This document shows positions 60,301 to 64,000 of a stretch of 64,000 nucleotides of DNA, in pieces. A model generated the notes under the pieces. That model did not search any database. It saw only the letters and a program-made list of their open reading frames with translations, and was not told the DNA's origin. Within the stretch, counting starts at the first letter, position 1. The number at the start of each line of letters is the position of its first letter. The translations under genes and the position numbers were made by a program. Source of the DNA: Ahaetulla prasina. Taxonomy: Eukaryota; Chordata; Lepidosauria; Squamata; Colubridae. The DNA lies in the NCBI RefSeq assembly GCF_028640845.1, contig NC_080546.1, forward strand, positions 17,271,020-17,335,019. Direction: 5' to 3'.

Positions 60301-60662
60301 CCAGTAGTGGAAATTTTGAGTGGTTAGGAGAACCGGTAGTAAAAATTCTGACTGGCCCCACCCCCATCTATTCTCTGCCTCTCAAGTCCCAGCTGATCGG
60401 GAGGAAATGGGGATTTTGCAGTAACCTTCCCCTGGAGTGGGGTGGGAATGGAGATTTTACAGTATCCTTCCCCTGCCACGCCCACCAAGCCATGCCACAC
60501 CCACCAAGCCACGCCCACCGAACCAGTAGTAAAAAAATTTGAATCCTGCCACTGGAATGCACATATAAAAAAACCACATTTGTCCACTGCTGTAAAACTT
60601 ACGAAGATTTGCCACTGCCTGTTGGCCCCAGAATTGCATTCAGTCCTGGTGTCATTATTCCA
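36694..60662 (-). CDS. ABCG2: ABCG2 half-transporter, copy A (exons 3-16, 5' end off window)
   Basis: Spliced coding region on the minus strand: 60662-60603, 59576-59462, 57251-57099, 55417-55260, 54330-54179, 49757-49659, 47171-46942, 44679-44597, 43645-43556, 41619-41495, 41248-41094, 40329-40240, 38405-38305, 36841-36694. The 14 exons join into 585 codons plus stop, with GT/AG at every junction. ABCG2 is a homodimeric plasma-membrane ATP-driven exporter of urate, porphyrins, flavonoids and drugs. The nucleotide-binding domain comes first ([40 protein letters not shown]), then six TM helices. The human Phe439 clamp (NQCFSS), Arg482 (GYYRIS) and the Leu-Leu valve (SGLLVN) are kept. The N-terminal exon (about 68 human residues) is beyond the right edge. 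Confidence 0.96.
36905..37135. mobile_element. Penelope-type inverted terminal fragment with two hammerhead-like cores
   Basis: Left half runs on the minus strand (CTGATGA at 37023-37017), right half on the plus (TTACC..GGTAA then GAAACATC at about 37036-37063). Both are followed by ACAACCAAGCTCAGAGAGC outward. Head-to-head arrangement. Confidence 0.55.
37143..37182. repeat. (TTTAA)n microsatellite
   Basis: About eight AATTT units. Confidence 0.95.
37395..37935 (-). mobile_element. L2 LINE 3' fragment
   Basis: Minus-strand frame 37897-37439 reads [20 protein letters not shown], then [16 protein letters not shown] and [12 protein letters not shown], the L2 post-RT region. Confidence 0.88.
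38305..38405 (-). CDS. ABCG2: Copy A exon 15 (extracellular loop)
   Basis: 101 bp, acceptor AAAG, donor GTAAGT. It encodes [19 protein letters not shown] then [14 protein letters not shown]. Human-equivalent Cys592 and Cys603 are present, with two N-glycosylation sequons (NGS, NCT). The loop is about six residues longer than in human. Confidence 0.93.
38525..39240 (+). mobile_element. CR1-like LINE with AATAG tail (snake L3/Rex-like)
   Basis: Open frame to 38954 encodes [57 protein letters not shown] and [14 protein letters not shown], an RT C-terminal region. It is followed by a conserved 3' UTR ending CACTTGGCCAATAAAATTC and (TATTC)n. Coding sequence is unbroken over this part, so the copy is fairly young. 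Confidence 0.88.
39370..39727 (+). mobile_element. Possible solo LTR
   Basis: Begins TGTAACTGCC, ends GGGAGCGTGACA, with AATAAATAG near 39653. No target duplication found. Confidence 0.3.
39735..39970 (+). mobile_element. hAT-type element, GGTTCTCC family
   Basis: CAGTGGTGGGATTC to ATACCACCTCTG. A 7-bp repeat CTTTAGT flanks it at 39728-39734 and 39971-39977. Confidence 0.9.
40126..40192. repeat. (GGAT)n microsatellite
   Basis: ATGG/GGAT units with several substitutions. Confidence 0.95.
40240..40329 (-). CDS. ABCG2: Copy A exon 14 (TM5)
   Basis: 90 bp, acceptor CAG, donor GTAAGT. It encodes [16 protein letters not shown] then [14 protein letters not shown]. The paired Leu of SGLLVN corresponds to the human 554/555 gate. 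Confidence 0.97.
40640..40911 (-). mobile_element. Sauria-type SINE fragment ending in TTAGGG units
   Basis: 3' half of the SINE (GACTCTAGAGGCAGTGC; GTTGGCAGAAGCTGGGACAA). It is cut off at about 40893 and joined to roughly three GGTTAG telomere-type units (40894-40911). Confidence 0.75.
41094..41248 (-). CDS. ABCG2: Copy A exon 13 (TM4 end, TM5 start)
   Basis: 155 bp, acceptor AAG, donor GTGAGT. It encodes [36 protein letters not shown] and [16 protein letters not shown]. Two hydrophobic helices. Confidence 0.97.
41495..41619 (-). CDS. ABCG2: Copy A exon 12 (TM3)
   Basis: 125 bp, acceptor TAG, donor GTAAGT. It encodes [20 protein letters not shown] then [17 protein letters not shown]. Arg in GYYRIS corresponds to human Arg482, a substrate-specificity position. 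Confidence 0.97.
41925..42072 (-). mobile_element. CR1 tail joined to Sauria-type SINE fragment
   Basis: 41925-41996 carries GGAAGGGACCTTGGAGGTC (reversed CR1 end). 42000-42068 is a SINE head fragment (GGGATTCGAACCACTGAACTG). Confidence 0.7.
42074..42165. mobile_element. Fold-back hAT-type MITE
   Basis: Flanks ACCTAGTC (42066-42073) and GCCTAGTC (42166-42173), a 7/8 duplication. Inserted in a SINE head. Confidence 0.92.
42485..42796 (+). mobile_element. tRNA-related SINE joined to hAT-type fragment
   Basis: 42485-42606 is a SINE head (GTGGCTCAATGGTTAGAATG). It passes directly into the 3' part of a GGTTCTCC-family element (42607-42796). Confidence 0.7.
42800..43050. repeat. (CA)n and (TA)n microsatellites
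   Basis: CA tract at about 42802-42832 and TATG/TA tract at 42962-43050. Confidence 0.95.
43060..43545 (-). mobile_element. Non-LTR LINE 3' end
   Basis: The minus-strand translation includes [14 protein letters not shown] and [18 protein letters not shown] sequence, as in jockey/CR1-group C-termini, then an AT-rich 3' UTR into (TA)n. Confidence 0.6.
43556..43645 (-). CDS. ABCG2: Copy A exon 11 (TM2)
   Basis: 90 bp, acceptor CTAG, donor GTAAGT. It encodes [15 protein letters not shown] then [14 protein letters not shown]. The Phe of NQCFSS is the human Phe439 equivalent that stacks on drugs in the central cavity. Confidence 0.97.
43796..43945. mobile_element. Fold-back hAT-type MITE
   Basis: Perfect 8-bp target duplication TTCTAGAA at 43788-43795 and 43946-43953. 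Confidence 0.95.
44597..44679 (-). CDS. ABCG2: Copy A exon 10 (TM1)
   Basis: 83 bp, acceptor CAG, donor GTGAGT. It encodes [18 protein letters not shown] then TNDGKGLQN. Confidence 0.97.
45000..45322 (-). mobile_element. Sauria-type tRNA SINE
   Basis: GACTCTAGGGGGCAGTGC, GGATTCGAACCACTGAACTG; head truncated at the right near 45320. Confidence 0.8.
45335..45375. repeat. (CA)n microsatellite
   Basis: About 18 CA units. Confidence 0.95.
45610..45825. mobile_element. Penelope-type inverted terminal fragment with hammerhead-like cores
   Basis: Two arms head to head around a spacer AGATTAGATT. CTGATGA is at 45744-45750 (plus, then TTAC/GTAA stem and GAAA at 45771-45774) and at 45725-45719 (minus, decayed GGAA). 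Confidence 0.6.
45833..46073 (+). mobile_element. hAT-type element, GGTTCTCC family
   Basis: CACTGGTGGGTTTC to AACCCACCTCTG. Flanks CATAAGAC and GACAAGAC match 6/8. Confidence 0.85.
46400..46680. other. Intron-9 block shared with copy B
   Basis: Counterpart of 8160-8400: GACCAAGGATCATAGCAAGA, GAGGTTAGGAAGAT, ATAATTCTTGTCACAAGGTC. Same intron, same orientation, in both paralogs. Confidence 0.6.
46942..47171 (-). CDS. ABCG2: Copy A exon 9 (NBD-TMD linker)
   Basis: 230 bp, acceptor AAAG, donor GTAATT. It encodes a polar linker ([20 protein letters not shown]), then [19 protein letters not shown] and [11 protein letters not shown]. Shorter than human by about seven codons. Confidence 0.95.
47276..47662. 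mobile_element. Tigger/mariner-like MITE
   Basis: CAGTAGTCCTCGTCTTGTGAC at the left, GTAAGTTGAGGACTACCTATA at the right, with GTGATCATGTGACCC inside. Confidence 0.8.
47671..48477 (+). mobile_element. AATAG/AATCT-tailed LINE, split by an antisense copy
   Basis: 47671-48062 and about 48384-48477 form one plus-strand LINE end (GACAAATTCCT, then TGTGTGTCCAATCACACTTG). Its tail is (TCTAA)n. It is interrupted by a minus-strand copy of the same family. Confidence 0.85.
48063..48383 (-). mobile_element. AATAG-tailed LINE end (nested, antisense)
   Basis: (AATAG)n at 48063-48140, then TTATTGGCCAAGTTTGATTGG. Inserted antisense into a relative, giving a large potential hairpin. Confidence 0.85.
48955..49222 (+). 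mobile_element. CR1 LINE 3' end
   Basis: AGAAGGCAAGACAAGAAAC, CGGCTTGCCTCCAGAAATTG, GACCTCCAAGGTCCCTTTT, then TCTGTTATTCTGTTATTCTT. Confidence 0.85.
49659..49757 (-). CDS. ABCG2: Copy A exon 8
   Basis: 99 bp, acceptor GAG, donor GTATAG. It encodes [17 protein letters not shown] then [16 protein letters not shown]. One codon shorter than human. Confidence 0.96.
49854..49973. mobile_element. Fold-back hAT-type MITE
   Basis: Perfect 8-bp target duplication ATCTACAT at 49846-49853 and 49974-49981. It lies 96 bp upstream of the exon 8 acceptor. Confidence 0.95.
50232..50410. mobile_element. hAT (Charlie-like) MITE
   Basis: CAGGGGTCCCCAACCCCC to GGGGGCCACTG. Flanks GTTTATAG and GTTCAGAG match 6/8. 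Relative at 56441-56602. Confidence 0.8.
50455..50868 (-). mobile_element. BovB LINE 3' fragment
   Basis: The minus-strand translation has [20 protein letters not shown] then LLQVPWIAR, the hallmark end of BovB RT. The 3' end has GGTCGGACACGACTTCGCAA. Confidence 0.9.
51345..54048 (+). mobile_element. AATAG-tailed LINE, split by L2
   Basis: 51345-51701 ([14 protein letters not shown] coding) and 53780-54048 (3' UTR, then (TATTC)n at about 53990-54048) are one element. The L2 at 51702-53779 is inserted in it. Confidence 0.85.
51702..53779 (+). mobile_element. L2 LINE, 5'-truncated, nearly intact RT
   Basis: The RT shows [55 protein letters not shown] and the catalytic YTDD at 52741-52752. The post-RT region runs to LFHRAGLA at 53593, followed by a 3' UTR ending (AATA)n. 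Defects: an in-frame TGA at 52561-52563 where Trp is expected, an upstream TGA near 51895, and a frameshift near 52880. Few lesions imply a young insertion. Confidence 0.95.
54179..54330 (-). CDS. ABCG2: Copy A exon 7 (H-loop)
   Basis: 152 bp, acceptor CAG, donor GTAAGT. It encodes [35 protein letters not shown] and [11 protein letters not shown]. Confidence 0.97.
54462..54530 (-). mobile_element. tRNA-related SINE tail fragment
   Basis: AATAGCACTTAGACTTATAT matches the tail of 15860-16075. Confidence 0.6.
54769..55215 (-). mobile_element. CR1 tail interrupted by hAT-type element
   Basis: GACCTTGGAGATCTAGTCCA (54798-54817) resumes at 55140 with AGTCCAACCCTCTGCTCAAG. Between them, about 54822-55137, is an element ending GAATCCCACCACTG. 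The repeated AGTCCAAC is a likely 8-bp target duplication. Confidence 0.8.
55260..55417 (-). CDS. ABCG2: Copy A exon 6 (signature and Walker B)
   Basis: 158 bp, acceptor TAG, donor GTAATT. It encodes [34 protein letters not shown] and [16 protein letters not shown]. Ile precedes SGGERKRT where human and copy B have Val. Confidence 0.98.
55545..55760. mobile_element. Penelope-type fragment joined to hAT-type element
   Basis: 55545-55594 has ATTTGTAGCTCAGGGTTGAA. 55595-55760 has CAGGGGTGAAATGCTTCCGG and GAACCGGTAGCAAAAATC, shared with 57509-58055. Confidence 0.6.
55761..56262. other. Copy A intron 5, no feature recognised
   Basis: AT-rich; contains an imperfect local repeat of GTGATAATTTTTGT (about 55790 and 55824). 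Confidence 0.5.
56264..56362. mobile_element. Fold-back hAT-type MITE
   Basis: Perfect 8-bp target duplication CTCCAGAG at 56256-56263 and 56363-56370. Confidence 0.95.
56441..56602. mobile_element. hAT (Charlie-like) MITE
   Basis: CAGGGGTCCCCAACCCC to GGGGGGCACTG. Perfect 8-bp target duplication ATCTAATG at 56433-56440 and 56603-56610. Confidence 0.95.
56758..57065 (+). mobile_element. hAT-type element, GGTTCTCC family
   Basis: CAGTGGTGGGATTC to AACCTATCTCTG. Flanks ACTCAAGT and AACTCAGT are similar. It ends 33 bp from the exon 5 donor. Confidence 0.88.
57099..57251 (-). CDS. ABCG2: Copy A exon 5
   Basis: 153 bp, acceptor CAG, donor GTAATG. It encodes [20 protein letters not shown], then [19 protein letters not shown] and DSK. 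Confidence 0.97.
57298..58518 (-). mobile_element. LINE fragment duplicated around hAT-type fold-back elements
   Basis: GGTACTTTACAAAT-AAACACACAGTGGTG occurs at about 57362 and 58070. The right part (58190-58518) has [17 protein letters not shown] coding on the minus strand. Between them, 57509-58055, is a palindrome-rich element with AACCTCTTTGGCCAAAGAGG. Confidence 0.6.
58519..58790. mobile_element. hAT-type palindrome-rich element
   Basis: Same family as 57509-58055: GAAATGTAAAATTTGTTAC end and repeated AACCTCTTTGGCCAAAGAGG inverted motif. Confidence 0.65.
58839..59341. repeat. Purine-only (GAA)n(GGA)n tract, about 500 bp
   Basis: Essentially no pyrimidine on the plus strand apart from one or two interruptions near 59286. 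AAG triplets lead (to about 58935), then AGG with AAGG/GGGA variants. All long ORFs here are artefacts. Located in copy A intron 4. Confidence 0.98.
59462..59576 (-). CDS. ABCG2: Copy A exon 4
   Basis: 115 bp, acceptor TTAG, donor GTAAAT. It encodes [19 protein letters not shown] then [19 protein letters not shown], ending in the Q-loop Gln. Confidence 0.97.
59985..60255. mobile_element. Possible tRNA-derived SINE
   Basis: Contains GTGTTCGAGACC, a B-box-like motif, and GAGTGCTGCTCGGTGGGG. No second copy in the window. Confidence 0.3.
60261..60554 (-). mobile_element. hAT-type element, GGTTCTCC family
   Basis: CAGAGGTGGTATTC to GAATCCTGCCACTG. Flanks AAGTGCAC and GAATGCAC match 6/8. It ends 48 bp from the exon 3 donor. 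Confidence 0.88.
60603..60662 (-). CDS. ABCG2: Copy A exon 3 (Walker A)
   Basis: 60 bp, acceptor CAG, donor GTAAGT. It encodes [12 protein letters not shown] and PTGSGKSS. Confidence 0.97.
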
Positions 60663-60713
60663 CTGAAAAACATACCAACATAACAGTGTCACTTTCTAAG
60701 CCAGTAGAAACAA

Positions 60714-61152
60714 GTACCGTATTTTTTGGAGGATAAGACGCACCTTACTTTTTGGGGAGGAAAATAAGAAAAAAGCTGATTGGCAGGTGGATTGGCCTCC
60801 CAGAATACCCACAATCAGCTGTTCCCAGAGGTGAATTTTAGCAACAGGTTCCTTGGTTGTGAGCTCTGCGCCTTGCTTTTTTTTTTTTGCTTTTTTTTCT
60901 GCCTCTAAAACTCTGTTTCAGAAAAAAAAAAATTCTGCCTCTGAAAGCCCCTGAAACAGAACTTCAGAAAAAAACCCTCTGAAGCTCTATTTGGGAGCTT
61001 CTTTTCTGAAGCTTCGTTTCTGATGCTTTTTTCAGCCTCTGAAACCTCCGTTTGAGAAGCTGGGTAGGGCTACATTCGGAGTATAAGACACATCCAGATT
61101 TTGATCCTCTTTTTTGGGGGGGAAAGGTACATCGAATACTACAAAAAATACG
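60714..61152. mobile_element. TIR element (GTATAAGAC family)
   Basis: CCGTATTTTTTGGAGGATAAG at the left, and at the right GTATAAGACACATCC then AAAAAATACG. Related to 18020-18896. Interior rich in GAAGCTC/TCTGAAGC repeats. Confidence 0.55.
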
Positions 61153-61323
61153 TTATCTTACGTGAGAAATGCATTGCTCTGGTGGTATGGAATACCCCAA
61201 CAGCTGCACGCTAAAGGCAAGCTGTAATTCAAGGAAGCTTTTCTGCTGAACTTCTTGAAAAAGATTTTTTTTTAAAAAAAATCAGAAGAATCCTCCCCAG
61301 TGCAGAAGAAATACTCTGTGCGT

Positions 61324-61556
61324 TACAGGTAGCCCTTGAATTACAAGCATTTGCTTAGCAACCATTCGAAGTTACGACGGCACCCTGGAAGACTGCAACT
61401 GCCATAAATATGAATCAGTTGCCAAGCGTCTGAATTGTGGTCACTATGAACCCTGGGATGCTGCAAAGGTCATCAGTGTGGAAAGGAGTCGTAAGTCATT
61501 TTTTTCAATGCTTCGAACAGTCATTAAATGAACTGTTGTAAGTTGAGGACTATTGG
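61324..61556 (-). mobile_element. Tigger/mariner-like MITE
   Basis: CAGGTAGCCCTTGAATTAC at the left, GTAAGTTGAGGACTATTGG at the right. Internally deleted relative to full copies. Confidence 0.75.
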
Positions 61557-61599
61557 TAGTGGGAGACTATTTTACCAAAAAAATGTTGCCCAAATATCC

Positions 61600-62385
61600 T
61601 TTTTATTTATTTATTTATTTTATTTATTTATTTTATTAAATTTTTATACCGCCCTTCTCCCGAAGGACTCAGGGCAGTGTACAGCCAAGATAAAACACGA
61701 AATATATACAAATTAAAACATTTAAAACCTAGCAAATTACAAAAAGGCTGATAATTAAAATTTAGTTTTAAAATTTTAGAAATATTAATAAAACCCCGAA
61801 TTAAAATTTAACACTATTATGCCAGTCCCGCTTGAATAAATAGGTGTGTTTTTAGCTCACGACGGAAGGTCCGAAGATCAGGCACTTGATGTAAGCCAGG
61901 GGGAAGTTCGTTCCAGAGCGTCGATGCCCCCACAGAGAAGGCCCTACTCCTGGGGGCCGCCAGCTGACACTGTTTGGCGGACGGCACCCTGAGGAGACCC
62001 TCTCTGTGAGAGCGTACGGGTCGGTGGGAGGCAAAGGGTAACAGCAGGCGGTCTCGTAAGTACCCGGGTCCTAAGCCATGGAGCGCTTTAAAGGTGGTAA
62101 CCAAAATCTTGAAGCGCACCCGGAAAACCACAGGAAGCCAGTGCAGGCTACGGAGTAGTGGTGTTACGTGGGAGCCACGAGCGGCTCCCGTTACCACTCG
62201 CGCAGCCACATTCTGGACTAACTGTAGCCTCTGGATGCACCTCAAGGGCAGCCCCATGTAGAGAGCATTGCAGTAATCCAACCTAGATGTAACCAGAGCG
62301 TGAGTGACCGTGCATAAGGCATCCCGGTCAAGGAAGGGACGCAACTGGCATCCTGCATGGACTTGTCCAGATATTGCCAGTCAAT
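61600..62385 (-). mobile_element. L2 LINE 3' fragment
   Basis: Minus-strand frame 62344-61817 is open for 175 codons: [58 protein letters not shown]. The 3' UTR then ends at AT-rich 61600-61640. Confidence 0.92.
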
Positions 62386-62477
62386 CATTATGAACTTGAA
62401 GACACATGAACACCCACAAAGAAGAGCCAGTGTGGCCACTAATGGTGCTTGTGGCAAATACTTCCTTACTGACTCAC

Positions 62478-62690
62478 TTTTTTTTTTATTTACATTTATA
62501 TCCCGCCCTTCTCCGAAGACTCAGGGCGGCTTACAGTGTGTAAGGCAATAGTCTCATTCTATTTGTATATTTACAAAGTCAACTTATTGCCCCCCCAACA
62601 ATCTGAGTCCTCATTTTACCTACCTTACAAAGGATGGAAGGCTGAGTCAACTTAATTTCAAGACTCTATATTTTGTATTATGTGAAGAGC
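62478..62690 (-). mobile_element. SINE tail with L2-like end
   Basis: ATATCCCGCCCTTCTCCGAAG at the left is the reversed tail of 548-812. The tRNA head is missing. Confidence 0.7.
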
Positions 62691-63030
62691 AAATCTTGCC
62701 CACACTTTCCATACAAACTATGACTTTTGTATTCTCCGCCTTAGTTGCTTTTTTTCTTGCTAACCTAAGAAAGGAAATTCAACTCCTTCTGCCTTTCCTT
62801 GTATAAATTGTCTACATCCCTCTCATTGTTGCCTTTCTGCATCTTACAATTTAAAAATTGGACAAGTAAATGAATTGAAAGTACATCTAGATACTGAAGA
62901 ATTGAAGAAGCTTCTTGGATGGGAAGCACAATGTCTTCAAGGAAAAACAAAGGAAGTCAAATTCCCTTTTGAAAAAGCACCTTTGGGACAACCATGCCCT
63001 GGATGATGGAGAATCTCCACAGCATCTAGC
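62691..63030. other. Upstream of copy A exon 3, no feature recognised
   Basis: No exon 2-like sequence found. A short minus-strand ORF (62950-62765) has no family match I recognise. Confidence 0.4.
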
Positions 63031-63032
63031 TA

Positions 63033-63432
63033 AAGATAGTCCTTAACTTACAACAGTTCATTTAGTGACCATTCAAAGTTAGGGTTCAAAGGGCACTGAA
63101 ACAAGTGACTTATCATCATTTTTATTACTTAGGATCATTGCCACATCTCCATGGTCATGTGGCTTATATTTTGGACAACCGTTTCATATTTATGGCGGTT
63201 GAAGTGTCCCGGGGTCATGTGATCCCCTTTTGTGACCTTCTGGCAAGCAAAGTCAATGGAGAAGCCAGATTTATTTAACAACCATGTTATTAACTTAACA
63301 ACCATGACAATTCCTTTTAACAAATGTGGCAAGAAAGTTTGTAAAATGGGGTGAAACTCACTTAACGAATTTCTCACTTAGCAACAGAAATTTTGGGTTC
63401 CATTGGGGTCATAAGTCGAGGACTACCTGTAG
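63033..63432 (-). mobile_element. Tigger/mariner-like MITE
   Basis: TAGTCCTTAACTTACAACAG at the left, CATAAGTCGAGGACTACCTG at the right. Confidence 0.8.
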
Positions 63433-64000
63433 TAATAAATTGGAATCCATCGATCCAAATGTGCAGAGACTTGAATCCAATTTTCAGGAGTTTTTGTGTG
63501 AAAAATAATAATCTTGATTTCAAAATATAACTATGACCTTTGAGTTTACACTGACTTTTTATGGTGTCATTAAGTGATTATTTCTGCCTCCATGAAATAT
63601 TGTTTCTAACTACCTATCTGTATTTTGTTGGCTATTCTGCAGGGAGTAACCTTTTACTTTTCACCCAGAGAATAATACAATTCAGTTAATTATTTATAGT
63701 ATCACACACTGATCCCATATCGTAATGAACTTCTGAGTCTACACAGGTCAAAAATATGATGGAAAGTTAACATTTAAAGGGAGATCCAAACAACACCCAA
63801 GGACAGCAGACAACGGAGCCTGATGTTTGAACCTGGATTACCCTACTTCGTGTTTGCTTAATACTTTCCAAGCTGTTGGAAAGTCAACCAACTGTTAGAT
63901 CTAGACAACGCCTTACTTCTCGTGTCTTTTCCTGCATTATCTAGTGGTTACACGTCAGACCCACAGGATTTTGTAGATTCATCTCATATTCTGTTTTCTT
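63433..64000. other. Right-edge sequence, no feature recognised
   Basis: AT-rich, probably intron 2 of copy A or upstream flank. No exon 2 found. Confidence 0.4.

Noticed and set aside
60663..64000. Copy A exon 2
   Set aside because: Looked for an N-terminal NBD exon ending in a phase-2 donor with a FHN-Y-type motif; none seen, so probably beyond the edge.

Overview
This is vertebrate nuclear DNA, most likely from a squamate reptile and probably a snake. It is AT-rich, full of introns and densely packed with transposons. The repeat mix is typical of squamates: Sauria-type tRNA SINEs, BovB, CR1 and L2 LINEs, Penelope-like elements, many hAT-type non-autonomous elements, and a CR1-like LINE whose 3' end runs into (AATAG)n, a linkage I associate with snakes. 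Species cannot be fixed from the sequence.

The only host protein-coding genes I can support are two tandem genes of the ABCG2 (BCRP) family, both on the minus strand. Copy A (36694-60662) has 14 exons, equivalent to exons 3-16 of mammalian ABCG2. They splice into one open frame of about 585 codons ending at a stop at 36694-36696; its start exon must lie beyond the right edge. Copy B (6052-25823) has 10 exons, equivalent to exons 2-11; its later exons (TM3-TM6) must lie beyond the left edge or be lost. No single long ORF shows either gene: every exon is 60-242 bp and was placed by splice sites, phase and protein match.

Layout by region: 1-4240 is a Penelope-like retroelement with a 1.2-kb inverted terminal arm, flanked by SINE/LINE debris and AT repeats. 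4240-6050 holds an LTR-like segment and unassigned sequence. 6052-25879 is copy B with repeat-filled introns. 25880-36693 separates the coding parts and contains the window's only CpG island (about 29440-29740), the best candidate promoter and first exon for copy B. 36694-60662 is copy A. 60663-64000 is upstream of copy A exon 3 and shows only repeats.

Both proteins keep all visible ATPase motifs of a half-transporter (Walker A, Q-loop VVQ, signature SGGERKRT, Walker [13 protein letters not shown]-loop HQPRYS). Copy A also keeps the human substrate-clamp Phe439 and Arg482 equivalents and the three extracellular cysteines. Copy B has Leu at the Phe439 position and an apparently shorter N-terminus, so it may be an exporter with altered specificity. 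The rest of the window is a readable insertion history: many elements sit inside others, and more than a dozen have perfect or near-perfect target-site duplications.
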